A stretch of DNA of 64,000 nt from Singulisphaera acidiphila DSM 18658 (GTDB lineage Bacteria > Planctomycetota > Planctomycetia > Isosphaerales > Isosphaeraceae). Below, one piece after another: positions 17,876-25,352 of this stretch. The notes beneath the pieces were generated by a model. It made no database searches. It worked only from the letters and a program-made list of their open reading frames with translations, and was not told the DNA's origin. Each line of letters begins with the position of its first letter. Positions within the stretch are counted from its first letter, which is position 1. A program made the position numbers and the translations under genes. The stretch lies in contig NC_019892.1 of assembly GCF_000242455.2 (NCBI RefSeq), positions 5,342,744 through 5,406,743 of the forward strand. Direction: 5' to 3'.

Positions 17876-18205
17876 TCACGATACGCTCGACGGCGTCGAG
17901 GGTGATCTGATCGCGGCTGCGCAGGAGCGCTTGACGGACCTTGTTGTTTGAATTCGACGCCGGTCGGCAGGGTCCGAAACGTGGAACAGCAGTGGCACCG
18001 GGAGCGATATTCGCCGGAGGTGACGTCAAGGTAGATCGCTTTCTGGTAGGCGATCGAGCGGACCCGGCGGGTGAGGACATCCTTTCGCCGGCCCAACCTG
18101 CCGCAAGTGGGACAAGAAGCTTTCTTGGGACAGCACGAGATCGGTATCGTGAGGACTGGGGTCTTCGGGGCTCCATGGCCTGCGTGCTCCGGTAAGGATT
18201 GGCTT
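17876..18205 (-). pseudogene. ISL3-like transposase N-terminal relic
   Basis: The minus strand encodes PISCCPKKASCPTCGRLGRR, then DVLTRRVRSIAYQKAIYLDV and YRSRCHCCSTFRTLPTGVEF: the paired CxxC zinc finger and following strand typical of ISL3-family transposases (Y-K-PVYLEV-GEYRSRCGCC type). After GVEF the coding path shifts to another frame (NNKVRQALLRSRDQITLDAV) and stops. No catalytic DDE domain follows. It is a fragment of the DNA-binding head only. Confidence 0.6.
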
Positions 18206-18298
18206 TGCCTCCATCCTTCAGCACGCAGGCTGTCATTCTCGTTGCCCAGATGAGTTGAATCGCCTCAGGAAACTGTCGAGATTCGCGGGGAGTGTCGA

Positions 18299-19096
18299 AT
18301 GGTCGACCGCACAATCAGCGACGTCCGGACCAGTTACGATCTGGTCGCCGACGAATACGTCCGGCGCATTTCCGAGGAGTTGGAGCATAAGCCGCTCGAC
18401 CGCCAACTCTTAGACCGGTTCGCAGCAAGCGTGCAGGACTTCGGGCTCTCTTGCGACATGGGTTGCGGGCCGGGGCACGTGGCCCGTTACCTCGACGAAC
18501 GAGGGTTGCGGGTCAGCGGAGTTGACCTGTCGCCCGTGATGGTGGAGTACGCTCGGAAGTTGAATCCGGGGATCGAGTTCTCATGTGGCGACATGCGATC
18601 GCTGGAGATCGAGGACGAGGCGTTGGGTGGCATCGCCGCCTTTTACTCCATCATCCACATCCCTCGGCCCGAGGTTGTCGCGGCCTTGGTCGAGATGAAG
18701 CGGGTCCTGCGGCCGGGGGGCCTGCTGCTCCTGACCTTCCACATCGGCGATGACGTCGTACACCTTGCCGATTGGTGGGGACGTCAGGTCTCGGTTGACT
18801 TCATCTTCTTCCGCCCTGAGGAGATGACGGGCTTCCTGAGGGAGGCGGGATTGGAAGTCGAGGAGGTCGTCGAAAGGGACCCATACCCGGACGTCGAGCA
18901 CCCGAGTCGGCGGGCTTATATTTTCGCCCGGAAGCCGCGCGGATCGAGTCAGGCGAGGGGGCCATCCGGCCGACCGCTAGATGCCGGCACGTCGCATGGT
19001 CTCGGCGGGCAAACCCACATGTCAATCGTCGGTCACACCCCCTTGAAAGGCTCGGACGATACGGGGCAGAAAGAGGGCCAGGAGCCGATGGCCTGA
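18299..19096 (+). CDS. Class I SAM-dependent methyltransferase
   Basis: A 265-residue protein. Motif I is DMGCGPGHVARYLDERGLRV (about residues 58-78) followed by SGVDLSPVMVEYARK. Motif II is near GDMRSLEIEDEALGGIAAFY and motif III is VLRPGGLLLLTFHIG. This is the methyltransferase 11/25 type, acting on small molecules; the substrate is unknown. GGGGAG lies seven bases before ATG 18299. The conserved fold ends at RAYIFARKPR; the last 50 residues are low-complexity. A shorter natural ending survives as a duplicated copy at 21268-21328, so the present tail is probably an acquired extension. Confidence 0.9.
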   Translation: MVDRTISDVRTSYDLVADEYVRRISEELEHKPLDRQLLDRFAASVQDFGLSCDMGCGPGHVARYLDERGLRVSGVDLSPVMVEYARKLNPGIEFSCGDMRSLEIEDEALGGIAAFYSIIHIPRPEVVAALVEMKRVLRPGGLLLLTFHIGDDVVHLADWWGRQVSVDFIFFRPEEMTGFLREAGLEVEEVVERDPYPDVEHPSRRAYIFARKPRGSSQARGPSGRPLDAGTSHGLGGQTHMSIVGHTPLKGSDDTGQKEGQEPMA

Positions 19097-19222
19097 TTCC
19101 CAAGTATCGTGCAGTCGCCCTGGCCGGACTTCTTCGGCCCATCTTGCTTGTCTCGGACGATTGGTCTTTCCGGCATGCTGGCTTTCGTGATAGTACATCA
19201 GGAGAAATGAGAGCAATTTGTT

Positions 19223-19672
19223 ATGAACAGAGCGAGGTCCAGCAAAAACAATCGTCCGCTTGCGCCCTACGTTCGACGCCAAGCGATCCTCTCAGCCACG
19301 GTGCTCATGCTCTGTTGGCTGGCGCTTTCTGAAACAGACCGTTTGGCCAACGCATCTGCTGAACACGATGCACAGGCATCCGGCTCGCACGAGGCTCAGC
19401 AACCCACTCCCTCAGGGGCCGTGAACAAAGCCCTCATTCCGTTTCCTGGCCGTTCCTTCGTCAACCTGTTGATCGAGCACGACGAAAGGCACAAGCGGCA
19501 GTCCGCTGGGAATCCCGTGCCCTCGGCGCGACGCATCCCTTCAGGGGAGGGCATTTTCTTGGATGTCATCCAGGATGATTGCGGTATCGTGGCTGATTTT
19601 GACACCAGCGTGAGTCGTCGGCTAGCGGGTAGATCCGCCCGCCGGTGGGTGAGTCGATCGAGCCAAGGTTGA
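19223..19672 (+). CDS. Hypothetical secreted protein, C-terminus possibly disrupted
   Basis: A 149-residue frame with a basic N-terminus and one hydrophobic stretch (RRQAILSATVLMLCWLALS) that could be a signal peptide or anchor, then a polar region (LIPFPGRSFVNLLIEHDERH, EGIFLDVIQDDCGIVADFD). The ribosome binding site is weak. The frame ends 30 bases before the palindromic MITE at 19702, so the last residues (RSARRWVSRSSQG) may not be original. No family recognised. Confidence 0.4.
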   Translation: MNRARSSKNNRPLAPYVRRQAILSATVLMLCWLALSETDRLANASAEHDAQASGSHEAQQPTPSGAVNKALIPFPGRSFVNLLIEHDERHKRQSAGNPVPSARRIPSGEGIFLDVIQDDCGIVADFDTSVSRRLAGRSARRWVSRSSQG

Positions 19673-19734
19673 TTTTCTCTGGACCACCCCGCCGATCCCT
19701 CCCTCCCCCCCCTGGGACCGCGGGCGACCCGCCC

Positions 19735-21176
19735 AATGGCACTTACTTTCGCCAATCCTGCAATAAGGGGCACCTCTGGCACGATTTTTGCGCCATGAAC
19801 TCCTATTTTTTGGGAGTACCTCGCATGAACCATGACCAGGAATCACCCGCTGTCGTCGATTTGGGTGAGGCGGTTCGGATGTTCCATCGCTTGGTCCCAC
19901 CGGATGTCCTGCATGCTCAGAAACCGCCCACGCTCTCGACCGTGTTCACGCCTTGGGTCGTTGTCTGGCTGATGATCTATCAACGGTTGACCTGCAATGC
20001 AACGATGGCCACCGCTGTGGGAGAGTTGGCTCGATTAAGTGCGGATGTGCTCCCGGATAACAAGCGGGCCCGTGAGAAATCGTTCTCGGCCAACACGGGT
20101 GGGTTTTCGCGAGCGCGAGATCGGCTGCCCGTGGAGATGGCTCAACGGGCGGCTGACGAGGTTTCTGCAGCCTTAATCGCCAAGTCTCCGCCATCGGTGA
20201 AAGGGCGTAACGCGTTTCTTGTGGACGGTTCCACGCTCTCTTTGGCACCCACTGACGCCTTGCGCAAAACGTATCCGCCGGCCCGCAATCAACACGGAGA
20301 ATCGCACTGGCCGATCCTCCACTTGGTAGCGGCCCACGAGTTATCCAGCGGTGTGACCGTGCGTCCGGAAGTGGGGGCAATGTATGGCCCGGCCGCGATT
20401 GGCGAAGTCCCATTGTCGGCCGGTTTGATGCCGCGACTTCCGGTCGGCTCCGTGTTGATCGCCGACCGGAATTTTGGCGTCTTCGCGTTTGCCTGGTTGG
20501 CCAACCAGGCGGGCCACGACTTCGTGTTGCGGTTGACTGAGAAGCGATTTCGGTCGATGGTGCGCCAAGGGAAAGCCCAGGGCAAGGACCAGTGGGAACT
20601 CACTTGGCAGCCCAACCGCTGGGAACGCAAGTCGAACCCACAATGGCCGGCCGATGCAACGTTGCGGGTGTGGTTGCACGAGGTTCGGATTTCCGAGAAG
20701 CTGACGCTGTGGCTTGTGAGTCGGCTCCCTGACGAGGGGTGCGAGCTCGCCGCAATCTATGGCCAGCGGCAAAATATCGAAACCGATCTGCGTGATTTGA
20801 AGCGGACGCTTCGCTTGGAAGAGATGCGTGGCCGATCCACGGAGATGGTCGCGAAGGAACTGGCCTCGGCGACAGTGGCCTATAACATGGCGAATCTGAT
20901 TCGCCGGATGGCTGCGGCTCGGGTCGAGATCGCGCCGCGGCGATTGAGCTTCAACCGGGTATGGTCGTTAGTGAAGGTCTTGCTCTTGGAGTCGCTGGAT
21001 ACCACGGACCCCGCGAAGATCCAAGAGCGGATCGACTTGGTTCTGAGGATGTCTGGCCAGTGTAAGCTCGCGAATCGCCCTGGCCGACACTACCCGCGTG
21101 AGGTGATCGCCCGCCGCAGAAAATTCCCACTGCGACCACGCAAACGCGGTCTGAAATCGAGAAAGTAAGTGCCATT
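19735..21176 (+). mobile_element. IS4-family insertion sequence with 13-bp target duplication
   Basis: The element is 1442 bp. Its ends are perfect 16-bp inverted repeats: AATGGCACTTACTTTC at 19735-19750 and GAAAGTAAGTGCCATT at 21161-21176. It is flanked by direct repeats GGGCGACCCGCCC at 19722-19734 and 21177-21189, a 13-bp target duplication as expected for IS4-type elements. The single transposase gene looks intact, and perfect termini plus perfect target repeats indicate recent insertion. Confidence 0.93.
19825..21168 (+). CDS. IS4-family transposase
   Basis: A 447-residue DDE transposase. ATG 19825 is chosen because GGGAG lies just upstream and because the longer frame would run out of the IS into the host MITE. 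Catalytic residues are D134 (FLVDGSTLSL), D214 (SVLIADRNFG) and E319 in the YREK-type motif (YGQRQNIETDLRDLKRTLRL). The N-terminus has the usual LSTVFTPWVVVWLMIYQRLT helical segment. It ends eight bases inside the right inverted repeat. All catalytic residues are present, so it should be active. Confidence 0.95.
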   Translation: MNHDQESPAVVDLGEAVRMFHRLVPPDVLHAQKPPTLSTVFTPWVVVWLMIYQRLTCNATMATAVGELARLSADVLPDNKRAREKSFSANTGGFSRARDRLPVEMAQRAADEVSAALIAKSPPSVKGRNAFLVDGSTLSLAPTDALRKTYPPARNQHGESHWPILHLVAAHELSSGVTVRPEVGAMYGPAAIGEVPLSAGLMPRLPVGSVLIADRNFGVFAFAWLANQAGHDFVLRLTEKRFRSMVRQGKAQGKDQWELTWQPNRWERKSNPQWPADATLRVWLHEVRISEKLTLWLVSRLPDEGCELAAIYGQRQNIETDLRDLKRTLRLEEMRGRSTEMVAKELASATVAYNMANLIRRMAAARVEIAPRRLSFNRVWSLVKVLLLESLDTTDPAKIQERIDLVLRMSGQCKLANRPGRHYPREVIARRRKFPLRPRKRGLKSRK

Positions 21177-21267
21177 GGGCGACCCGCCCGCTCTTAAAAT
21201 CATCGAATTTATTGAAATTTGAATTCATGAAATTGAAGAGCGGGCGGGTCGCCCGCGGTCCCAGGGG

Positions 21268-21328
21268 GGGAGGCGGGCTTATCATTTCGCCCGGAAGCTG
21301 CGCGGATCAAGTCAGGCGAGAGGGCCAT
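21268..21328 (+). pseudogene. Duplicated 3' end of a methyltransferase gene
   Basis: These bases repeat 18905-18965 of the methyltransferase gene with few changes. They encode RAYHFARKLRGSSQARGP followed by TGA, which overlaps the ATG of the next gene (ATGA). The remainder of this second methyltransferase copy is missing, cut at the MITE border. It shows what the natural C-terminus of the upstream enzyme probably was. Confidence 0.75.
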
Positions 21329-21989
21329 GAATCATAACCGCAAGCGTCGCGAGGCGGAGGCTCGGGAACGGCGACGCCGGGAGGCCCTGTTGACGAATTC
21401 CGCTCCCGTCGATCACACGGCCCTCGACCCGGACAACTATGGCTTCCTCTTGCATGGCTTCCTCTCGTTCATCGAGCGTGGCTATTACCTCGACGTCCCC
21501 TTCACCTGCGCCTCCTGCGGGTCGGAAGAGGTCTGGACAGCCCCCCAGCAGAAGTGGTGGTACGAGGTGGCGAAAGGCTCGCCCCACTCGGGGGCCAAGC
21601 TCTGCCGATCGTGCCGGCAGGACGCCCGGCGGCACAAGGGGAAGGCCCACCCGTTGCAAAATACAAGGCGCTGGTGCGGCCTGATCCGCGACGACCTCGA
21701 ACCGGCCCTGCTCGCCGCCGGTTGGCACCCTGTGATCGGCGTCGGTGAGCCGCGTCCGGCCCTCCTGAGCTACACTCAGGGCGACGTTCTGGTGAGGCTC
21801 CGCTGGGACGACTCTTCCTTTGGCTCCACCCTGATCCTCGAACGCCGCGATGCCCTCGACTCCGTGTTCCGGACGCTCGTCAAAGTCAAAGGCAACATCT
21901 ACGACATGACGCACGGTACGCTGCAACGGCGCTTCGACGACTTCCTGACGGCCGCACGGCACACGCTGGGGCTGGCAGCGAAGCCATGA
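21327..21989 (+). CDS. Zinc-ribbon-containing hypothetical protein
   Basis: A 220-residue protein. Residues about 53-95 form a treble-cleft/zinc-ribbon: YYLDVPFTCASCGSEEVWTA, then QKWWYEVAKG and KLCRSCRQDARR, with two CxxC pairs 34 residues apart. This is the bacterial probable zinc-ribbon (zf-trcl-like) domain. The basic N-terminus (RKRREAEARERRRREAL) suggests nucleic-acid contact. The C-terminal part (130-220) has mixed alpha/beta composition (QGDVLVRLRWDDSSFGSTLI) without a motif I know. Its start overlaps the stop of the methyltransferase tail, so it was once translationally coupled to that enzyme. Confidence 0.8.
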   Translation: MNHNRKRREAEARERRRREALLTNSAPVDHTALDPDNYGFLLHGFLSFIERGYYLDVPFTCASCGSEEVWTAPQQKWWYEVAKGSPHSGAKLCRSCRQDARRHKGKAHPLQNTRRWCGLIRDDLEPALLAAGWHPVIGVGEPRPALLSYTQGDVLVRLRWDDSSFGSTLILERRDALDSVFRTLVKVKGNIYDMTHGTLQRRFDDFLTAARHTLGLAAKP

Positions 21990-22109
21990 CACGTCGAGCT
22001 CAAAGGCCACGCGCATCCCGCCGGAGGGGGAGCCGATCAAGAGCAGGTAAGACGCCCCGGTGAGAGCAGGGGCGTTGTCGTGGGCGGGGTCGGTTTTGAA
22101 GTGAAAAGG

Positions 22110-22523
22110 TCAGGGCTTTCGGCTCGCCCCCTTCGTGCTCTTCTGGGCGGCGGTCGCCGTTCGCCGTCGCGAGAGCTTTTTGAGGGCCTCCGCGTTTTTC
22201 TCCCCCCAGGCGTAGAGCAGTTCAATAGGCTCGATGAAGAGCTGGCCCAGGGGGGTCAGCGAATATTCGACCATCGGCGGCACGACCGGATAGACCTTGC
22301 GATCGATCAGGCCGTCCCGTTCCATCTCTCGTAGCGTCTGCGTGAGCATCTTCTTCGAGCATCCCGGCAGGCTTCGCGCCAGGACGCCGGTGCGGCAGGT
22401 GCCGCCGTGGAAGTGCAGCGAGTGGAGCACCATCGTGGTCCACTTGACGCTGAACAGTTCCAGGATCCGGCGCGGGGCGCAAGCTTCGTCGAGGATGATC
22501 GGCTGAGATTTTGGCATCGTCAT
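22110..22523 (-). CDS. HxlR-family transcriptional regulator
   Basis: A 137-residue winged-helix regulator. ATG 22523 follows AAGG. The core reads CAPRRILELFSVKWTTMVLH, then RTGVLARSLPGCSKKMLTQT, LREMERDGLIDRKVYPVVPP and VEYSLTPLGQLFIEPI, the standard HxlR domain (recognition helix SKKMLTQTLREME, wing through TPLG). A Lys/Arg/Thr-rich tail closes it. Members bind palindromes in divergent promoters and respond to aldehydes, quinones or oxidative modification. The single N-terminal Cys (CAPRR) matches the redox-sensing Cys position of quinone/aldehyde sensors. It is divergent from the PRISE-type reductase, its likely target. Confidence 0.93.
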   Translation of the reverse strand: MTMPKSQPIILDEACAPRRILELFSVKWTTMVLHSLHFHGGTCRTGVLARSLPGCSKKMLTQTLREMERDGLIDRKVYPVVPPMVEYSLTPLGQLFIEPIELLYAWGEKNAEALKKLSRRRTATAAQKSTKGASRKP

Positions 22524-22524
22524 G

Positions 22525-22568
22525 GTTACCTTAAGGTGACTACGTCCCAATATTGTGCCTTCTTGTCT
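22525..22568. promoter_or_regulatory. Probable HxlR operator in divergent promoter
   Basis: GTTACCTTAAGGTGAC at 22525-22540 is an almost perfect palindrome just before the regulator's start codon. Together with the neighbouring 22541-22568 block it recurs near-identically at 29310-29350 before another HxlR relic. Position next to the regulator gene and conservation at two loci support an autoregulatory operator. Confidence 0.6.
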
Positions 22569-22654
22569 CTTGGGCGACAAGAGGCATAAAGTTCCGGTAC
22601 GGTCTGAGAGTGGCCTTGGGGTTGGCGATTCACACTCGAATGAAGGGGAAACGC

Positions 22655-23719
22655 ATGGCATTGCGAGCCGTTATCGCCGGAGTGACCGGCATCGTTGGGA
22701 ACAACCTGGCCGCGCACCTGATCTCCCAAGGTTGGGAGGTTCATGGCATTGCCCGCAGGCCGCAGACCGGAATCCCAGGAGTCCGGCCGGTCGCGGCCGA
22801 CCTGCTCGAACCGGAGGCGCTCCGAGCATCGCTCGCTGGCATTAACCCCACTCATGTGTTCATTACGTCCTGGGTCCGCAAGGCGACCGAGGCGGAAAAT
22901 TGCGCGGTGAACGGCGCCATCGTGCGGAACCTTCTGGCCGCCCTCGATCCCTCCGAGGGCCTCCGGCATGTCGCCCTCGTCACCGGCCTGAAGCATTACC
23001 TCGGGCCGTTCGAGGCCTATGCGAAGGCCAAGCCGGATACCCCGTTCCGTGAGGAGATGACCCGACTGCCCGTCGCGAACTTCTACTACACGCAGGAGGA
23101 CGAGGTCTTCGAGGCGGCCCGGCGACGCGGCTTCACCTGGAGTGTGCATCGGCCGCACACGATCATCGGCTACGCTCTCGGCAACGCCATGAACATGGGG
23201 GTGACCCTCGCCGTCTACGCCACGATCTGCCGCGAGACCGGTCGCCCCTTCGTCTTCCCCGGCTCCGCCCAGCAGTGGGAGGGGCTGACCGACGTGACCG
23301 ACGCCCGCATCCTCGCGCGGCACCTGGAATGGGCCGCGACCTCCGATGCCGGCCGGGACCAGGCATTCAACATCGTCAACGGGGACATCTTCCGCTGGAG
23401 AGGGCTCTGGCCAAAGCTCGCGGCCGATTTCGGGATCGAGGCCGCTCCGTACCCAGGGCACCCGACGCCGCTCGAACCGCAACTGGCGGATGCGGGACCG
23501 GTCTGGGCCGAGATCGCGGCGAAACACAACCTCGCTGAGCTCGACCTCGGCAAGCTCGCGTCGGCCTGGCATACCGATATGGATCTCGGGCGCGAGATCG
23601 AGGTCGTGACCGACATGACCAAGAGCCGGCTGGCCGGCTTCCACGATTACCAGCCGACACTCGGCTCATTTCAGGACTTGTTCGCCCGATTGCGGAAAGA
23701 GCGGATCATCCCCGCCTGA
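22655..23719 (+). CDS. SDR oxidoreductase of the PRISE type
   Basis: A 354-residue extended short-chain dehydrogenase. The N-terminal Rossmann motif is AVIAGVTGIVGNNLAAHLIS. The PRISE (progesterone 5-beta-reductase/iridoid synthase-like) signatures are present: VTGLKHYLGPFEAY, holding the catalytic Lys, and NFYYTQEDEVFEA, holding the Tyr. These enzymes reduce C=C bonds of activated enones with NAD(P)H. A GAAGGGG site supports ATG 22655. Divergent transcription from HxlR suggests induction by reactive enone, quinone or aldehyde compounds. The natural substrate is unknown. Confidence 0.92.
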   Translation: MALRAVIAGVTGIVGNNLAAHLISQGWEVHGIARRPQTGIPGVRPVAADLLEPEALRASLAGINPTHVFITSWVRKATEAENCAVNGAIVRNLLAALDPSEGLRHVALVTGLKHYLGPFEAYAKAKPDTPFREEMTRLPVANFYYTQEDEVFEAARRRGFTWSVHRPHTIIGYALGNAMNMGVTLAVYATICRETGRPFVFPGSAQQWEGLTDVTDARILARHLEWAATSDAGRDQAFNIVNGDIFRWRGLWPKLAADFGIEAAPYPGHPTPLEPQLADAGPVWAEIAAKHNLAELDLGKLASAWHTDMDLGREIEVVTDMTKSRLAGFHDYQPTLGSFQDLFARLRKERIIPA

Positions 23720-23935
23720 CGAGACGTCATCGTGATCACCGACGCGACCGGACGCACCGGCCGCTCGGATCCGGGCCGGGAGTCGGGTGAGCGTCGAGGA
23801 TACCGCTGAAGAGCGGATCGTATTGGGTGGCAAGGGTTTGGTGCTGTCAGTGAGGAGGGGCGGCGGAAATTGGAAGGGGTGAGGAGCAGAAGAGAGCGGA
23901 TGAAGATTCCTCGAAATGGCTTTTAACTTAGGCTC

Positions 23936-23965
23936 TTGACATCCGAGTCATGAGAATGCTGTAAT
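23936..23965 (+). promoter_or_regulatory. Sigma-70-type promoter of the riboswitch operon
   Basis: A perfect -35 TTGACA at 23936-23941 is followed after 18 bases by TGTAAT at 23960-23965. Transcription would start near 23972, exactly at the 5' edge of the cobalamin riboswitch. The geometry is the support. Confidence 0.65.
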
Positions 23966-23969
23966 TCAG

Positions 23970-24155
23970 CCACTCGACAGGTGCTCCCCAGTCAGCTTAG
24001 CTTGGCTGATGTGGGGGGAGAATAGGGAAGACGGTGAGAATCCGTCGCGGGGCCGCCGCTGTAATCGGTGAGGCCCTCGGATTATCTGCCACTGCCGTGA
24101 GGCGGGAAGGCCATCCGAGGTCCGTGAGAAGCCGAGAGCCAGAAGACCTGCCCGT
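23970..24155 (+). promoter_or_regulatory. Cobalamin (adenosylcobalamin) riboswitch
   Basis: All conserved blocks of the B12 riboswitch occur in order: the paired GTGCTCCCC/GGGGGGAG arms around the P2 region (23981-24020), GGGAA followed by a GTGAGAATCC loop (24025-24043), CGCCGCTGTAATCGGTGA (24053-24070), GCCACTG (24088-24094), GCGGGAAGGCC (24102-24112) and the diagnostic B12 box AGCCAGAAGACCTGCC at 24137-24152. Downstream, GATGCTTCGGCCACAAGCATC offers a hairpin at about 24168-24188 that could be part of the expression platform before the start codon at 24283. Binding of cobalamin normally lowers expression of the following genes, here a DUF1559 pseudopilin and a DUF4465 protein. Confidence 0.93.
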
Positions 24156-24282
24156 CGAGTTCTGTTCGATGCTTCGGCCACAAGCATCCGGGCGGACCGC
24201 TCGCAGTCTTTTCTGCATCGGACCGTGCGCTGGAGGGCCGAAGTGTACCCTCACGCCCGTCCCGGCGGAAAGGTCTGCGCTC

Positions 24283-25275
24283 ATGATCCCCGTCTCTCGC
24301 TCGATGTTGAACCCTCGCAAAGGGTTTACCCTGATCGAGCTCCTGGTGGTGATCTCGATCATCGCTGTGCTGATCGCCTTGCTCCTCCCCGCCGTCCAGG
24401 CGGCCCGCGAAGCCGCGCGCCGGGTTCAATGCTCCAACAACCTCAAGCAAATCGGCTTAGGTTTTCACAACTACCACCAACTCAACAACGCCTTCCCGGC
24501 CGGAGGTTTTGGAGGAAGCTTGGCCTCGGATGCCGCTGCGAACAGCAAAGGGGCTCAAGCCATGCGGTTGAACAGTTGGGGGGCGGCGCTTCTCCCTTTC
24601 GTCGAACAGACTCCTCTCTTCAACAGCATTAACCAAAGTCGCTGGTACCTCAATCCGGAGAATCTCACGGCCGGACAAACCAGCCTTTCCGTATATCTTT
24701 GCCCTACTAACCAATTCTCGTCGCTCACGCGTCCAAACGGGGACACGATCACCGGCCCGTCCATCTACGGTCGCAACGACTATTCGGGCAACTACGGGGA
24801 GAGGGCTGTCCGTTGTTTCCCGGGGACGAGCTGCCCCAACGACTACTCTGACCTTGGGGACAAGTCAGGCGCTCACCGGGGGGTCACCCTGACACCCTCC
24901 GAGCCGATCAATACCATCACGACCATTACGGACGGGACGACTTACACCATTGTCGTCGGCGAGGCCCACGAGGCCGAGTTTGGTATGTGGATCGGGCACA
25001 AGAACTTCCTCGATCAGAGTGCCCCAATCAATGCCCGCAACGGTTTGTCGCCAGGCACAGTCTGGGCCTCATGCCAGGTCGCAAAGACATCGCGATTCCT
25101 GGGCAAACTCGGTTGCGATCTGAGTCAAGAATTTGCCAGCTACCATGCCGGGGGAGCCGCTTTTGCTTTCGCCGATGGTTCGGCCCGATTCTTGAAAGAG
25201 AGCATCAACAACAAGGTTCTCGCCGCCCTTTTGTCTCGAAAAGGCGGAGAGATCGTTAACGCGGATGCTCTCTGA
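24283..25275 (+). CDS. DUF1559 type II pseudopilin-like protein
   Basis: A 330-residue protein with a prepilin leader: after a short basic N-terminus the cleavage/methylation motif GFTLIELLVVISIIAVLIAL leads a hydrophobic helix, then PAVQAAREAARRVQCSNNLK. The body is the DUF1559 domain and ends with the H-X9-DG motif (YHAGGAAFAFADGSARFL). Planctomycetes carry dozens of these; they are thought to be exported by a type II/IV pilus-like machine and form surface or periplasmic structures. ATG 24283 is chosen for its GAAAGG site; ATG 24304 is an alternative. It is the first gene behind a cobalamin riboswitch, an unusual setting for this family. Confidence 0.93.
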   Translation: MIPVSRSMLNPRKGFTLIELLVVISIIAVLIALLLPAVQAAREAARRVQCSNNLKQIGLGFHNYHQLNNAFPAGGFGGSLASDAAANSKGAQAMRLNSWGAALLPFVEQTPLFNSINQSRWYLNPENLTAGQTSLSVYLCPTNQFSSLTRPNGDTITGPSIYGRNDYSGNYGERAVRCFPGTSCPNDYSDLGDKSGAHRGVTLTPSEPINTITTITDGTTYTIVVGEAHEAEFGMWIGHKNFLDQSAPINARNGLSPGTVWASCQVAKTSRFLGKLGCDLSQEFASYHAGGAAFAFADGSARFLKESINNKVLAALLSRKGGEIVNADAL

Positions 25276-25352
25276 AACGCCTGATGAAACGGATCTTGCC
25301 TTGCCGACATGTAAGCCCGCTTTTTTCTTTCTCCCTGCAACAGGAGTGACCC

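Larger units (their letters stand above)
19702..21273. repeat. Palindromic MITE-like element, split by an IS
   Basis: The ends are near-perfect inverted repeats of about 31 bp: 19702-19734 (CCTC8 then TGGGACCGCGGGCGACCCGC) and 21242-21273 (its complement, one C/G fewer in the run). Removing the insertion element and one target-repeat copy leaves about 117 bp with a GACCCGCCCGCTCTT/AAGAGCGGGCGGGTC inner stem around an AT-rich 39-base centre. No coding capacity. It is a typical non-autonomous element. Confidence 0.8.
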
